Source of the DNA: Bacillus sp. OV322
GTDB taxonomy: Bacteria > Bacillota > Bacilli > Bacillales > DSM-1321
Direction: 5' to 3'
Length of the DNA stretch: 57,696 nt
NCBI RefSeq assembly: GCF_900112495.1
Contig: NZ_FOMA01000012.1
Span: 1 to 57,696, forward strand
Part shown: positions 39,725 through 48,996 of the stretch, one piece after another
Position numbering within the stretch: the stretch's first letter is position 1
Layout of the letters: the number at the start of each line of letters is the position of its first letter
Program-made: the position numbers and the translations under genes
Notes under the pieces: generated by a model
Seen by the model: only the letters and a program-made list of their open reading frames with translations
The model's database searches: none
Told to the model about the DNA's origin: nothing

Positions 39725-40027
39725 AGCTGAACCCTCTCTCTCATGATATGTATGTATTATCGTTACTGCCCTTTCGTAAATTCCTCGCAAACCGCCTCGA
39801 GATGAGTACCGGAGGAAGCTTGGATTGGCTTCATTATATAAGAACAGGATGGCAGGATTAGCTCTTTGCACCAATCTACACATAAACTTTACGAGAACCC
39901 CGATATCTTAATTATCCGTTAATAACCCCAACAATCCGTTAACAACTCTAAAGAAATCTTTATTTAACATTCATATGCTCTCAATATTCTGACTTCATAA
40001 TAAGAACCAGAGACATTTTTCGTAAAC

Positions 40028-40218
40028 ATTGTTGTTTTTGAACAAGGGGGTTGATTTCCGCTCCAGGATGCTCGCTTTCCGCGGAGCGGGCGGTGAGCCT
40101 CCTCGACAATGCCTGCGGGGTCTCACCTTCCCGCAATCCCGCAGGAGTCTCGCACCTTACGCTCTAATCAACCCGTTTAACAACGGGATCGCCTCAAGAA
40201 CATTAAAAAAACAACAAT
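40028..40218 (+). repeat. interspersed structured repeat, copy 2 (most complete)
   Basis: 191 bp bounded by inverted ends ATTGTTGTTTTT (40028) and AAAAACAACAAT (to 40218). Nested pairings follow: GGGTTGATT with AATCAACCC, CCGCTCC with GGAGCGG, GGTGAG with CTCACC, and CTGCGGG with CCCGCAG. It is closely related to 6668-6880. The rest of the 39725-40287 interval contains no gene I can support. Confidence 0.85.
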
Positions 40219-40287
40219 TTTTAAGTAAAGAGCCAAACCAGAACCAGAACATGATTAATCCAAATGGAGATTGGGTGATTTGAGCAA

Positions 40288-41487
40288 ATGAAAAGTGTGC
40301 TGATGATTGTCCAGAATTTTTACCCCGAAATAGGCAGTGCGGGCAATAGGCTGAAAAATGTCTATCTTAACCTGAAGCAGAATGGCTATGATGTGACCGT
40401 TTTGACCATGAAGCCGAGTTATCCGAATCAAAATCTATATCAGGATGAACAGTTTTGGGATGAAAAGGACATAGAAAAAGATATTGTAAGACTTCAGCCG
40501 GGGAAGATCAAAAGCTACACGAGCAGCAAGTGGAATCGCCTTTTTCATTATATGGAAACCATGATTCTATTTATTTGGAAGGTAATGACCCTTAAGAAAA
40601 AATATGATTACGTGTTTGTATCCACACCTCCCATCTTCCCGAGTGTGGCTGGAATGATTGCAAAGAAGAAAATGAAGGCTTCCCTCATCACAGATGTAAG
40701 AGATTTATGGCCGGAGTCGCTTATCGGTGTAGGCGTATTTGCGAATAAGCGAATTTTAAAAATTGCCTATTTGTTCGAGAAGATGCTTTTTCAGCATAGC
40801 GACAAAATTATCATCAACAGTCCGGGATTCCGTGAATATATCGTGTCAAAGGGTGTAGGCGATGACAACATACAATTCATCCCGAACTCTTTAACAGCTG
40901 AAGAGTTCGACATTAGAAAAACCCTTCCGCCCCTGTCCGAAAAAAGAATTAAGGTGATTTATACAGGTAACATCGGGCTTGCCCAGGATGTCAGGAAGCT
41001 GATAGAAGTGGCGGAAAAACTCAAGAGCCATACCTTTATAGAATTTACGATCATCGGCTATGGATTCAGAAAGAAAGAGATTGAAGAAGCTATATTAAAA
41101 AAAGGTCTCCGGAATATCAAGCTGATTGATGCGAGAAATCGGAGGGTGACCCTTCAGGAAATATCCTCCTCACATATCGCTTATGTAAGTCTTGTGGAGA
41201 AGGATGTGTTTCATAAAGTACTTCCCGGCAAAATCATTGATTATATGTGCGTCGGCAAACCGATTGTGGGTGATGTGGCAGGGCGGGCACAGGAAATTAT
41301 CGGAGAAGCGCAATGCGGGCTTGTTGCAGAGGAAAGAAATGTTGAACAAATTTGCCGGCATATCCTCACACTTGCGGAAAATAAGCAGCTCCGCAAGGCA
41401 TATGGGGAGAATGGCTATCAATATGCCAAACAGCATTTTCAGTGGAATCAAAATATACAAGGCTTGCTGAATATTTTAGAAGCTTAA
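40288..41487 (+). CDS. GT4 family glycosyltransferase
   Basis: A cytoplasmic GT-B fold glycosyltransferase of 399 residues. The N-terminal domain shows QNFYPEIGSAGNRLKNVYL and TDVRDLWPESL; the C-terminal nucleotide-sugar domain shows YTGNIGLAQDVRKL, then HKVLPGKIIDYMCVGKPIVG with the conserved Glu/Asp region. It resembles WbuB-type transferases of polysaccharide loci. The acceptor and donor are unknown, but the adjacent UDP-ManNAc dehydrogenase suggests work on a ManNAcA-containing glycan. Start ATG 40288; the ribosome binding site is weak (GGGTGATTTGAG). Confidence 0.87.
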   Translation: MKSVLMIVQNFYPEIGSAGNRLKNVYLNLKQNGYDVTVLTMKPSYPNQNLYQDEQFWDEKDIEKDIVRLQPGKIKSYTSSKWNRLFHYMETMILFIWKVMTLKKKYDYVFVSTPPIFPSVAGMIAKKKMKASLITDVRDLWPESLIGVGVFANKRILKIAYLFEKMLFQHSDKIIINSPGFREYIVSKGVGDDNIQFIPNSLTAEEFDIRKTLPPLSEKRIKVIYTGNIGLAQDVRKLIEVAEKLKSHTFIEFTIIGYGFRKKEIEEAILKKGLRNIKLIDARNRRVTLQEISSSHIAYVSLVEKDVFHKVLPGKIIDYMCVGKPIVGDVAGRAQEIIGEAQCGLVAEERNVEQICRHILTLAENKQLRKAYGENGYQYAKQHFQWNQNIQGLLNILEA

Positions 41488-41501
41488 CTTGGAGGAAAAC
41501 C

Positions 41502-42818
41502 ATGTCTAAAAAGGTATGTATGTTCGTTTGGAACCATTTCACGAATGATGCAAGGGTCCTGCGGTCATGCTCGGCATTGTCCGAATCAGGGTATGATGTG
41601 AGCCTCGTGGCCATTCATGACTGGAAAAATGAGGTGCTGCCAAAGCGGGAACAGCATAAAAGCGGGTTTCGCATCATTCGTGTCAATAACAGAAGCACAA
41701 CCTTAAATAAGGTGCTCAGGGGTTTCCGCCAGCTGAAAAAAAGAAAGATTGAGTTGCTAGTACTCTTTCTGCTTATCCTGAATATCCTTGCAAGCCTCCG
41801 GGTCATAACGACTCTCTTGCAGGCTGCCCTATCTTTAAGTGTCATTGCTATTTGTGCACTTGCTGTATTCATTATGACAAAAACCAAGCTGCCTGCCATG
41901 CTGGTACGAGCCCATATATTCACCCAGATGGTCAGGGAAGGAAGAAAACAGAAATTTGATTATTACCACAGCAATGATTTAAATACCCTGATGCAGGGTG
42001 TGCTGAGTGCCAAGCTGTTTCGCCGGAGAAAGCTGATTTATGATTCGCATGAAGTACAGACGAGCAGGACCGGCTATAACAGTAAAGTATATGGCGTCAT
42101 GGAAAAATTCCTGCTGGGCTTTGTAGATGAAATGATTGCGGAAAACCATACAAGGGCGAAATACAATGAAGAATTATATGGCATCTATCCGAATGTGGTG
42201 CATAATTACCCAATCCCGCAGAAGCCAGAACAAAGTTCATCGGTAAACCTTCACGATATGCTGGGTCTGCCGAGGGAAGAACCCATTCTTTTATATCAGG
42301 GAGGCATTCAAACTGGCAGGGGGCTGGAAAAAATCATTGAGGCAGTTCCGCTCATGAAACGCGGCACCGTTGTTTTTATCGGAGATGGCAGAATCAAGCC
42401 GCTGCTTGAGAAAATGGTCCATGAAAGAAATCTTGGAGACAGAGTGAAATTCATCCCGAAGGTTCCGGTGGATGAACTGCTTCACTACACAAAAAACGCC
42501 TACTTAGGCTTTCAGGTGCTGAATAATGTGTGCTTTAATCATTATTCTGCGTCATCTAACAAATTATTTGAATATATGATGAGCGGTGTACCTGTTGTTG
42601 CCTGCAGTTTTCCGGAGATTCAAAAAGTAGTAGAGCAGGAAAACACCGGAGTTTGTGTGAATTCTCATGAACCTGCTTCTATTGCAGAGGGAGTCAATTA
42701 TCTCCTGGAGCATCCAGAAGCAAGAGATGATATGAGCAGCAATTGTCTGGAAGCGCGGCACAATTATAATTGGCTGAAGGAAAAAGAGATATTCATTGAA
42801 ATATATGAAACAGCATGA
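41502..42818 (+). CDS. GT4 family glycosyltransferase with membrane hairpin
   Basis: A 438-residue GT-B glycosyltransferase. After an N-terminal Rossmann-like start (VCMFVWNHFTNDARVLR) lies a hydrophobic stretch of about 45 residues (near 85-130) likely to be two membrane helices, then LIYDSHEVQTSRTGYNSK and the C-terminal donor domain (YQGGIQTGRGLEKI, NKLFEYMMSGVPVVA). The start is ATG 41502 behind GGAGGAAAA, 14 nt after the previous gene, so the two are coexpressed. Confidence 0.87.
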   Translation: MSKKVCMFVWNHFTNDARVLRSCSALSESGYDVSLVAIHDWKNEVLPKREQHKSGFRIIRVNNRSTTLNKVLRGFRQLKKRKIELLVLFLLILNILASLRVITTLLQAALSLSVIAICALAVFIMTKTKLPAMLVRAHIFTQMVREGRKQKFDYYHSNDLNTLMQGVLSAKLFRRRKLIYDSHEVQTSRTGYNSKVYGVMEKFLLGFVDEMIAENHTRAKYNEELYGIYPNVVHNYPIPQKPEQSSSVNLHDMLGLPREEPILLYQGGIQTGRGLEKIIEAVPLMKRGTVVFIGDGRIKPLLEKMVHERNLGDRVKFIPKVPVDELLHYTKNAYLGFQVLNNVCFNHYSASSNKLFEYMMSGVPVVACSFPEIQKVVEQENTGVCVNSHEPASIAEGVNYLLEHPEARDDMSSNCLEARHNYNWLKEKEIFIEIYETA

Positions 42819-42885
42819 GCCTAAGCTGAACATTTTTAGAGAAAGCAAGTTTTCTAAAATATAATTGAACAGGAGCTGTCAGATT

Positions 42886-44184
42886 ATGAAATTATGTACA
42901 ATGGGATTAGGATATATTGGTTTGCCTACATCAGTAATGTTTGCGAAACATGGTGCAGAGGTAGTAGGTGTTGATGTTTTTCCTGAAATCGTAAATAAGC
43001 TGAATAACGGACATCTTCATATTGAAGAGCCAGGGCTTCATGAGCTTCTGCAGGAAGTATCGGAAAACGGCAGGTTCCACGCCTCTCTTGAACCGGAAGC
43101 TGCGGATGTATTCTTAATTGCCGTCCCGACTCCTAATAAAAAGGACGAACATAAATCATGTGATCTGACCTATGTCCTTCAGGCAACAGAGCGAGTGCTG
43201 CCATATGTTAAAAAGGGAAATGTGATTATTATAGAATCCACGATTGCTCCCCGCAGCATGGATGACTATGTGAAGCCGATTGTAGAAAAAGCCGGCCTTA
43301 AAGTGGGACAAGATGTATTCTTGGTGCATTGTCCTGAACGTGTTCTTCCGGGGCAAATATTTCATGAACTTGTCTACAATAACCGGATTGTGGGAGGCAT
43401 GACCGAAGCCTGTGCAGAAGCGGGGGCCAAGGTTTACGAAACATTTGTGAAGGGCGAAATTATCCGTACAGATGCCAAAACAGCTGAAATGTCTAAATTA
43501 ATGGAAAATACGTTCCGTGATGTGAATATTGCTCTTTCGAATGAATTAGCGAAAGTTTGCTTCGACCTTGATATTAATGTACTTGATGTTATTTCAATGG
43601 CCAACAAGCATCCGCGTGTGAATCTTCATCACCCCGGGCCGGGAGTAGGCGGACATTGTCTGGCCGTTGATCCTTATTTCATCGTTGCCAAATCACCTGA
43701 GCTTGCTAAGATCATTCAGCTTGCCCGTGAAACTAATGTCTCCATGCCGGAATATATTGTCGACCGGGTAAAAATGCTGCTTGGGGATATTCGATATCCA
43801 AAGGTTGCGGTATTCGGCCTTCCTTATAAAGCGGATGTGGATGATCTGAGAGAAAGTCCGGCTATAGAAGTTGTCAACAAATTGATGAGCGAGGGAAATA
43901 TAGAAGTTTCTTTCCATGATCCGCATGTCCAGCCTAGCAAAATGCCGGTTGTGTCGGCAGAAAATGCAGTAAAGGATGCGCATCTTCTGCTGATTTTAAC
44001 CGACCATAGCGAGTTTAAAGGTATGGACTATGACAAGCTTGCGGGAAGCATGGCACAAAAAGTAATCCTTGATACACGGAATTGTATAATTACTGCTGAG
44101 TTTGAAAAGATTCAAGTGGTGAATTTGGGAAATATGTACGAATATAAAACCTATCAGCAGAAAAGAATATCGCGCGCCATCTGA
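42886..44184 (+). CDS. wecC: UDP-N-acetyl-D-mannosamine dehydrogenase
   Basis: Oxidises UDP-ManNAc to UDP-ManNAcA with two NAD+. The UDP-glucose/GDP-mannose dehydrogenase family fold is evident: GLGYIGLPTSVMFA for NAD binding, CPERVLPGQ, and the catalytic Cys258 in GVGGHCLAVDPYFI, a form typical of WecC rather than UDP-glucose dehydrogenase; C-terminal FGLPYKADVDDLRESP. The start is ATG 42886 behind AGGAGCTG, giving 432 residues. It ends the three-gene glycan operon; with MnaA nearby the pathway UDP-GlcNAc to UDP-ManNAcA is complete. Confidence 0.93.
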   Translation: MKLCTMGLGYIGLPTSVMFAKHGAEVVGVDVFPEIVNKLNNGHLHIEEPGLHELLQEVSENGRFHASLEPEAADVFLIAVPTPNKKDEHKSCDLTYVLQATERVLPYVKKGNVIIIESTIAPRSMDDYVKPIVEKAGLKVGQDVFLVHCPERVLPGQIFHELVYNNRIVGGMTEACAEAGAKVYETFVKGEIIRTDAKTAEMSKLMENTFRDVNIALSNELAKVCFDLDINVLDVISMANKHPRVNLHHPGPGVGGHCLAVDPYFIVAKSPELAKIIQLARETNVSMPEYIVDRVKMLLGDIRYPKVAVFGLPYKADVDDLRESPAIEVVNKLMSEGNIEVSFHDPHVQPSKMPVVSAENAVKDAHLLLILTDHSEFKGMDYDKLAGSMAQKVILDTRNCIITAEFEKIQVVNLGNMYEYKTYQQKRISRAI

Positions 44185-44222
44185 GTCTCTTTGTTAATAT
44201 GACACATTAGTGTTACTTCCTG

Positions 44223-44258
44223 AAAAAATCTTCCTCCAGGCAGGGAGATTTTTTTTCG
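44223..44258 (+). terminator. terminator after wecC
   Basis: AAAAAATCTTCC ... GGGAGATTTTTTTT hairpin with long T-run. Confidence 0.85.
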
Positions 44259-44375
44259 TCAAACGTGCAAACATGCAAATGGAATTATAGGTAAAAAAAG
44301 GGATTTTGGCATTTGGAGTCGAATTAGAAAATAGTTTATCATTTACATTTCTATGGCTTCCACAGGAGGGGACGT

Positions 44376-45329
44376 ATGACATATACACAAAAGCATTCTA
44401 AGCTGGAAAAGGTGCTCGGCAATATTGAAAAAGTAATTATCGGTAAAAGGGAGATTGCGGAGCTAAGCCTGGTTGCCCTGCTTGCTGACGGCCATGTTTT
44501 ATTGGAGGATGTGCCCGGTGTTGGGAAAACGATGATGGTCCGGGCCCTTGCCCGTTCGATTTCGGCAAGCTTCAAACGGATTCAATTTACCCCTGACCTG
44601 CTTCCGTCCGATGTGACAGGAGTTTCAATATTCAATCCGAAAGAACAGGAATTCATTTTTCGTGCAGGCCCCATAATGGGGAATATCATCTTGGCAGACG
44701 AAATTAACCGGACTTCTCCTAAAACGCAATCGGCACTATTGGAAGCGATGGAAGAAGCAAGTGTGACAATAGACGGAGAGTCAAGAAAGCTTGAAAAGCC
44801 ATTTTTTGTTATGGCTACTCAAAATCCGATTGAATACGAAGGTACATATCCGCTTCCTGAAGCCCAGCTGGATCGGTTTCTTTTAAAGCTCAAGATGGGA
44901 TACCCGAGCGCTGAGGATGAAGTCGAGGTCCTGAACCGCGTCCAGTTTATACCTCCGATTGATGATCTTGAGCCAGCCATTACCCTTGAAGAGCTGCGTG
45001 AGCTGCAGAATGAGGCAAAGACGGTGCATATCGATGAAACTATCAAAAGATATATCGTAGAGCTGGCCGCAAAAACAAGGAGCCATCATAGTGTTTATCT
45101 TGGGGCAAGCCCGAGGGGGTCTATCGCATTGATGAAAGCTTCGCAGGCGTACGCCTTGCTTCAGGGCAGGGATTATGTTCTTCCAGATGATGTACAATAT
45201 CTATCTCCTAATGTATTTGCCCACCGCATCATCTTAAAACCGGAGGCGAGATATGAGGGGAAAAGCTCTGAAGGCATCATGAAAGAGATTATCAGAATTG
45301 TTCCGGTGCCAGTGAAAAGGTTTGTGTAG
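44376..45329 (+). CDS. yeaC: MoxR family AAA+ ATPase (YeaC)
   Basis: A 317-residue MoxR-type AAA+ ATPase, thought to act as a chaperone for protein complexes, often with DUF58 and membrane partners. Walker A VPGVGKT has its lysine at residue 51, Walker B is ILADEINR, and sensor regions FVMATQNPIEYEGTYPLPEA and LGASPRGS are conserved. The start follows GGAGGGG. It heads the yeaC-yeaD-yebA operon, the order found in B. subtilis next to guaA. Confidence 0.92.
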   Translation: MTYTQKHSKLEKVLGNIEKVIIGKREIAELSLVALLADGHVLLEDVPGVGKTMMVRALARSISASFKRIQFTPDLLPSDVTGVSIFNPKEQEFIFRAGPIMGNIILADEINRTSPKTQSALLEAMEEASVTIDGESRKLEKPFFVMATQNPIEYEGTYPLPEAQLDRFLLKLKMGYPSAEDEVEVLNRVQFIPPIDDLEPAITLEELRELQNEAKTVHIDETIKRYIVELAAKTRSHHSVYLGASPRGSIALMKASQAYALLQGRDYVLPDDVQYLSPNVFAHRIILKPEARYEGKSSEGIMKEIIRIVPVPVKRFV

Positions 45330-45334
45330 CTTCC

Positions 45335-46537
45335 ATGAGAAATATATTGCGAAGAATGGGTTCTTATATGAAAATACCCGGCCTCTTGCTCATTGCTGCG
45401 GCATCCTTTGCTTTCGCCATGTTTCAGGGAGGCTTTGTCAGCTGGTTCCTTTTTTATACGTTTCTTCCGTTTGCGGTTTACCCGATTATCCTGTTTTTTT
45501 ACCCTATGAAGGATTTCAAGGCGGAAAGGCTCGTAAGCAGAACAGAATGCATAGCTGGCGAAAATATAGAGATCAGCATCAGAATTACCCGAAGAAGCCG
45601 TTTTCCTTTATGTTATTTATTAGTAGAGGAGATGCTGCCGCGTAAGCTTTCTGCAGGCGGACAGAGCGCGAAAGCCATTGTTTTTCCTCTTTTCAAAAAG
45701 GAAATCACCCTTCATTACTCTTTTGAAAATATGATCAGGGGAGAGTATTATCTTCAGGAAATCCGGGTACGGACCGGGGATATTTTCGGGTTTTTTGAAA
45801 AGGAGGAATCCTTCGAACTCCGCCAGAAGCTTCTTGTGCTGCCAGCCTATTACGATCTTCCGTACAGGCAGCTTGAAAACTTCTTTGACCAGGGTCTGGC
45901 AGGTACGACCAAAAAGCTCCAAAGGGAAAATTCAGTAGTGAGCGGAATCCGCGAATATCAGCAGGGAGACCAGCTTTCCTGGATTAACTGGAAAGCCACC
46001 GCAAGGACGAATAAAATTTTGACAAAAGAATTTGAAGAGCAAAAAAATCATGATTTATTCATTATCCTGGATGAAGAAACATCCGATTTCTTTGAAGAAT
46101 TAGTATCGTTTACAGCTTCCTTTGCCCATTCGGTCCTTAAAAAAGGTATCCAAATTGGTTTTCTTGGAACGAATGAAGAAATCATCTTGCCTGTCAGGGG
46201 AGGAGACATTCAGCGGAAAAAAGTCCTCTATCAACTGGCAAAGGCTGAAGGAGGCCAATCCGCTGCATCAGTCCGGGTTTTTGATATGAATAAAGCGATG
46301 CTGCCTCCGAATGCTGTTTTGGTTTATATCACGTCCAATCTTACGGATGCGTCCATTGAATTACTGGGGTCTTATAAAAGGAACATGGCTGCAGCAGTCT
46401 TTTGCCTGAAGAAAGATCCTTTTATAACAGAATATGAAAATAGGCTTCGTCACGCTGCATTTAAAAGAGGTATCAAAGTAAGCTTTATGGAACACAGCCA
46501 TTTGGAAGAAGGGTTATCCGGGGTGATTGCACAATGA
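45335..46537 (+). CDS. yeaD: DUF58 domain membrane protein (YeaD)
   Basis: A 400-residue protein with two N-terminal membrane helices (about 12-55), an extracytoplasmic-like beta region and the DUF58 signature REYQQGDQLSWINWKATART near residue 205, followed by a von Willebrand A-like fold (HDLFIILDEETS). Exact function is unknown. The start lies 5 nt after the moxR stop; ATG 45368 is an alternative. It overlaps the transglutaminase gene by 4 nt (ATGA). Confidence 0.9.
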   Translation: MRNILRRMGSYMKIPGLLLIAAASFAFAMFQGGFVSWFLFYTFLPFAVYPIILFFYPMKDFKAERLVSRTECIAGENIEISIRITRRSRFPLCYLLVEEMLPRKLSAGGQSAKAIVFPLFKKEITLHYSFENMIRGEYYLQEIRVRTGDIFGFFEKEESFELRQKLLVLPAYYDLPYRQLENFFDQGLAGTTKKLQRENSVVSGIREYQQGDQLSWINWKATARTNKILTKEFEEQKNHDLFIILDEETSDFFEELVSFTASFAHSVLKKGIQIGFLGTNEEIILPVRGGDIQRKKVLYQLAKAEGGQSAASVRVFDMNKAMLPPNAVLVYITSNLTDASIELLGSYKRNMAAAVFCLKKDPFITEYENRLRHAAFKRGIKVSFMEHSHLEEGLSGVIAQ

Positions 46538-48705
46538 GGCATAATAGGCGGCTCGAAAACTTTACGCATATACTGTTATATGCTTTTGGCATCCTGCTTT
46601 TATGGGAATGGCTAAGGCCTGTCGATGAGCTTACGAATACCGACAATATTTCTATTTTCATTCTTTTCGCAGGGCTTTCTCTTTTGCTTCACTACTTCAA
46701 GACGCATATTCTTCTGAGGTTTACTATCCTAATTGCTTATATTGCCGCTGCTCTGCACTATTTTTATTCCAATGTCCCATTTTTTGATCCAAGCTGGGTT
46801 TTTGGGTATATCGCTGAATTTTACAGAAGCCTCACAATTGTTTTTCAGGCAGACTGGCAGATGCTGAGTGACCCATTCAGGACACTTCTATTGTTCATTC
46901 TGCTTTGGCTGGTCACTTATTTAATTCATTATTGGGTGATGGTGAGAAATAGCATCTTCCTGTTTTTCTTTGTCACAATTGTCTTTTTGGCTGTAGCCGA
47001 TACCTTTACTCCCTATGATGCGAAAAATAGCATTGTACTCTTAATCATCATTGGCTTTGTCATGATCGGGCTGCTCAGGCTTGTCGGCCTGACAAAAGTA
47101 GAAAAACTAAGACTGTCCCCGGCATCCGTCAAAAGGTGGACAGCCGCGATTGCGGCCATGGTTGCAATAAGCGCATGCATGGGATTTGCCTTTCCGAAAT
47201 TCAAGCCCCAATGGCCGGATCCTGTGCCATTCATTGTTTCTCATTCCAATAAGGCAGGAGTGGACGGGTCAGGAGGGCCGCATAAAGTGGGGTACGGAAA
47301 AAACGACTCCCGGCTTGGTGGAACGGTCAAAGAGGATGATTCAGTTGTTTTTTACAACGATGCTCAAAGCAGCCATTATTGGAAGGTTGAAAATAAATCA
47401 TTTTATACAGGCAAGGGCTGGATAAATCAAAAAATACCTAGGCATGTTTCAATGTTCGCAAATAACAAGGCAATGTCGTTTCCCAGCGATAAAGACAAAG
47501 TCGAGCGAGTCCGCTTATCGGTTAAAGAAACACACGAACATATCCTGATGCCGGAAGCCAGCCAATTATTAAAAGTGAACGCACCGGATGGAGTGTTATA
47601 CCGCCATGATGATAGTGAAGACCGTGTGGAGGCCATAAATGAGAAGGGTGAAAAACTTTACCTGGATAATTACGATGTGGAATACGTTCCGCGTGAGTAT
47701 GACATTAAAATGCTGAGAATGGCTGTAAATCCTGCAGAACTGTATACGGATGAATTGCAGCTTCCGGATAGCTTGCCGGAAAAAATCAGAGACCTTGCCA
47801 TTTCGATTACCAAAGATAAAACAAATCTTTATGACAAGGTGAAAGCCATTGAGGACTATTTTGACGGCCCGGAGTTTACGTATGACAAGCAAAATATCCC
47901 GTACCCGTCTGAAAATCAGGATTATGCGGAACAATTCCTTTTTGAAACAAAGAGGGGATATTGTGATAATTTTTCCACAGCCATGGCCGTTATGGTGCGC
48001 TCGATCGGTATTGAAGCAAGATGGGTAAAAGGATATACGGAAGGAACGATGGTGCAATATAAAGGGAAATCTCAGTATAAGGTAACAAATGATAATGCTC
48101 ATTCATGGGTGGAAGTATTTTTCCCCGGAAGCGGCTGGGTGCCTTTTGAACCGACCAAGGGCTTTTCCACAAGCGCGTCTTTTTTTGACTCTGCTGTACT
48201 GAAAACCCAAAATGATAAGCAGGTGGTTACTCCTCAAGCAAAAGCGAAGGCTGCACAAAAGACACCGCCGAAGCAGGATCTCCTGCGGGAGGACAGCCCT
48301 TCAAAGATTGCTGTTCAAAAAGAAAGCTGGCTGAAGAATAATAGCAAAATTGCATGGGCTGCTGCTGCAATTGTTTTGTTCTTTGCAGTGATTGCTGTGC
48401 TGACATGGAGGAAATGGCTGCCGCATCTTCTCATTCTTGTATACAGAAGGAAGGCAGGCGGCGAAACGTTTGCAAAGGCGTATCATGTGCTGCTTAAGCA
48501 GCTGGACAGGTCAGGGATGAAGAGGCCGGCTGGACAAACATTGCGGGAATACGCCGCGTATGTTGATTTTGTATATGGTACAGATGCCATGAAGATTATG
48601 ACAGAAAGATATGAAAAACTTGCTTACAGGGGAGACAGCGATGTCGGGGTCTTTGAAGAATATCAAGAATTATGGGAAAAATTAATTAAAACAACTGCCT
48701 CTTGA
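46534..48705 (+). CDS. yebA: transmembrane transglutaminase-like protein (YebA)
   Basis: A 723-residue protein with about six N-terminal membrane helices (15-220), an extracellular transglutaminase-like core, another helix near 606-628 and a cytoplasmic DUF4129-like tail. The core has Cys477 in RGYCDNFSTAM and His523 in NAHSWVEVFF; the third triad position, in VPFEPTKGF, is Glu539, common in this bacterial branch. Enzymatic activity in this family is unproven. It is the last gene of the moxR operon; the guaA promoter overlaps its stop codon. Confidence 0.9.
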   Translation: MRHNRRLENFTHILLYAFGILLLWEWLRPVDELTNTDNISIFILFAGLSLLLHYFKTHILLRFTILIAYIAAALHYFYSNVPFFDPSWVFGYIAEFYRSLTIVFQADWQMLSDPFRTLLLFILLWLVTYLIHYWVMVRNSIFLFFFVTIVFLAVADTFTPYDAKNSIVLLIIIGFVMIGLLRLVGLTKVEKLRLSPASVKRWTAAIAAMVAISACMGFAFPKFKPQWPDPVPFIVSHSNKAGVDGSGGPHKVGYGKNDSRLGGTVKEDDSVVFYNDAQSSHYWKVENKSFYTGKGWINQKIPRHVSMFANNKAMSFPSDKDKVERVRLSVKETHEHILMPEASQLLKVNAPDGVLYRHDDSEDRVEAINEKGEKLYLDNYDVEYVPREYDIKMLRMAVNPAELYTDELQLPDSLPEKIRDLAISITKDKTNLYDKVKAIEDYFDGPEFTYDKQNIPYPSENQDYAEQFLFETKRGYCDNFSTAMAVMVRSIGIEARWVKGYTEGTMVQYKGKSQYKVTNDNAHSWVEVFFPGSGWVPFEPTKGFSTSASFFDSAVLKTQNDKQVVTPQAKAKAAQKTPPKQDLLREDSPSKIAVQKESWLKNNSKIAWAAAAIVLFFAVIAVLTWRKWLPHLLILVYRRKAGGETFAKAYHVLLKQLDRSGMKRPAGQTLREYAAYVDFVYGTDAMKIMTERYEKLAYRGDSDVGVFEEYQELWEKLIKTTAS

Positions 48706-48731
48706 CCTGCTTTTTGTTCCCTTGTTACAAT
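48702..48731 (+). promoter_or_regulatory. probable sigma-A promoter of guaA
   Basis: TTGACC (48702-48707), 18-bp spacer, TACAAT (48726-48731), about 40 nt before the riboswitch aptamer. Confidence 0.6.
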
Positions 48732-48778
48732 GAACTCGTACAATTGTATTTAAATTATTGTAATAAAATTTAATAGTG

Positions 48779-48851
48779 TCCTTCGTATATCCTCGATAAT
48801 ATGGTTCGAAAGTTTCTACCAAATCACCGTAAATGATTTGACTATGAAGGC
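48779..48851 (+). ncRNA. guanine riboswitch aptamer upstream of guaA
   Basis: A purine-riboswitch three-way junction: P1 CCTTCGTAT with its partner in CTATGAAGG, then GATAATATGG, AAAGTTTCTACC and the L3 loop CACCGTAAATG, and GACTATG. The cytosine in GACTA is the position that selects guanine (adenine switches carry T). The GAAGGCAGGATC behind P1 can pair with the terminator's 5' arm, giving the usual antiterminator, so guanine should turn off guaA. Confidence 0.95.
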
Positions 48852-48871
48852 AGGATCTTTGATATATCATG

Positions 48872-48922
48872 ACAGGATTCTGCCTTTGTATAATTTTACG
48901 AAGGCAGAATTCTGTTTTTTTT
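48872..48922 (+). terminator. expression-platform terminator of the guaA riboswitch
   Basis: ACAGGATTCTGCCTT and AAGGCAGAATTCTGT pair over 14 of 15 positions, followed by eight T. Confidence 0.92.
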
Positions 48923-48996
48923 ATTTATTTCAGCACATTTTAAAGAGGAAAGACCTGTTTTTTAAAATGTGAAATACATCAATTGAGGTGACGACT

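Noticed and set aside
40029..40283. 84-residue open frame across repeat copy 2
   Set aside because: Similar short frames are annotated in many Bacillus genomes over such repeats, but the palindromic structure explains the sequence and copy 1 breaks the frame.
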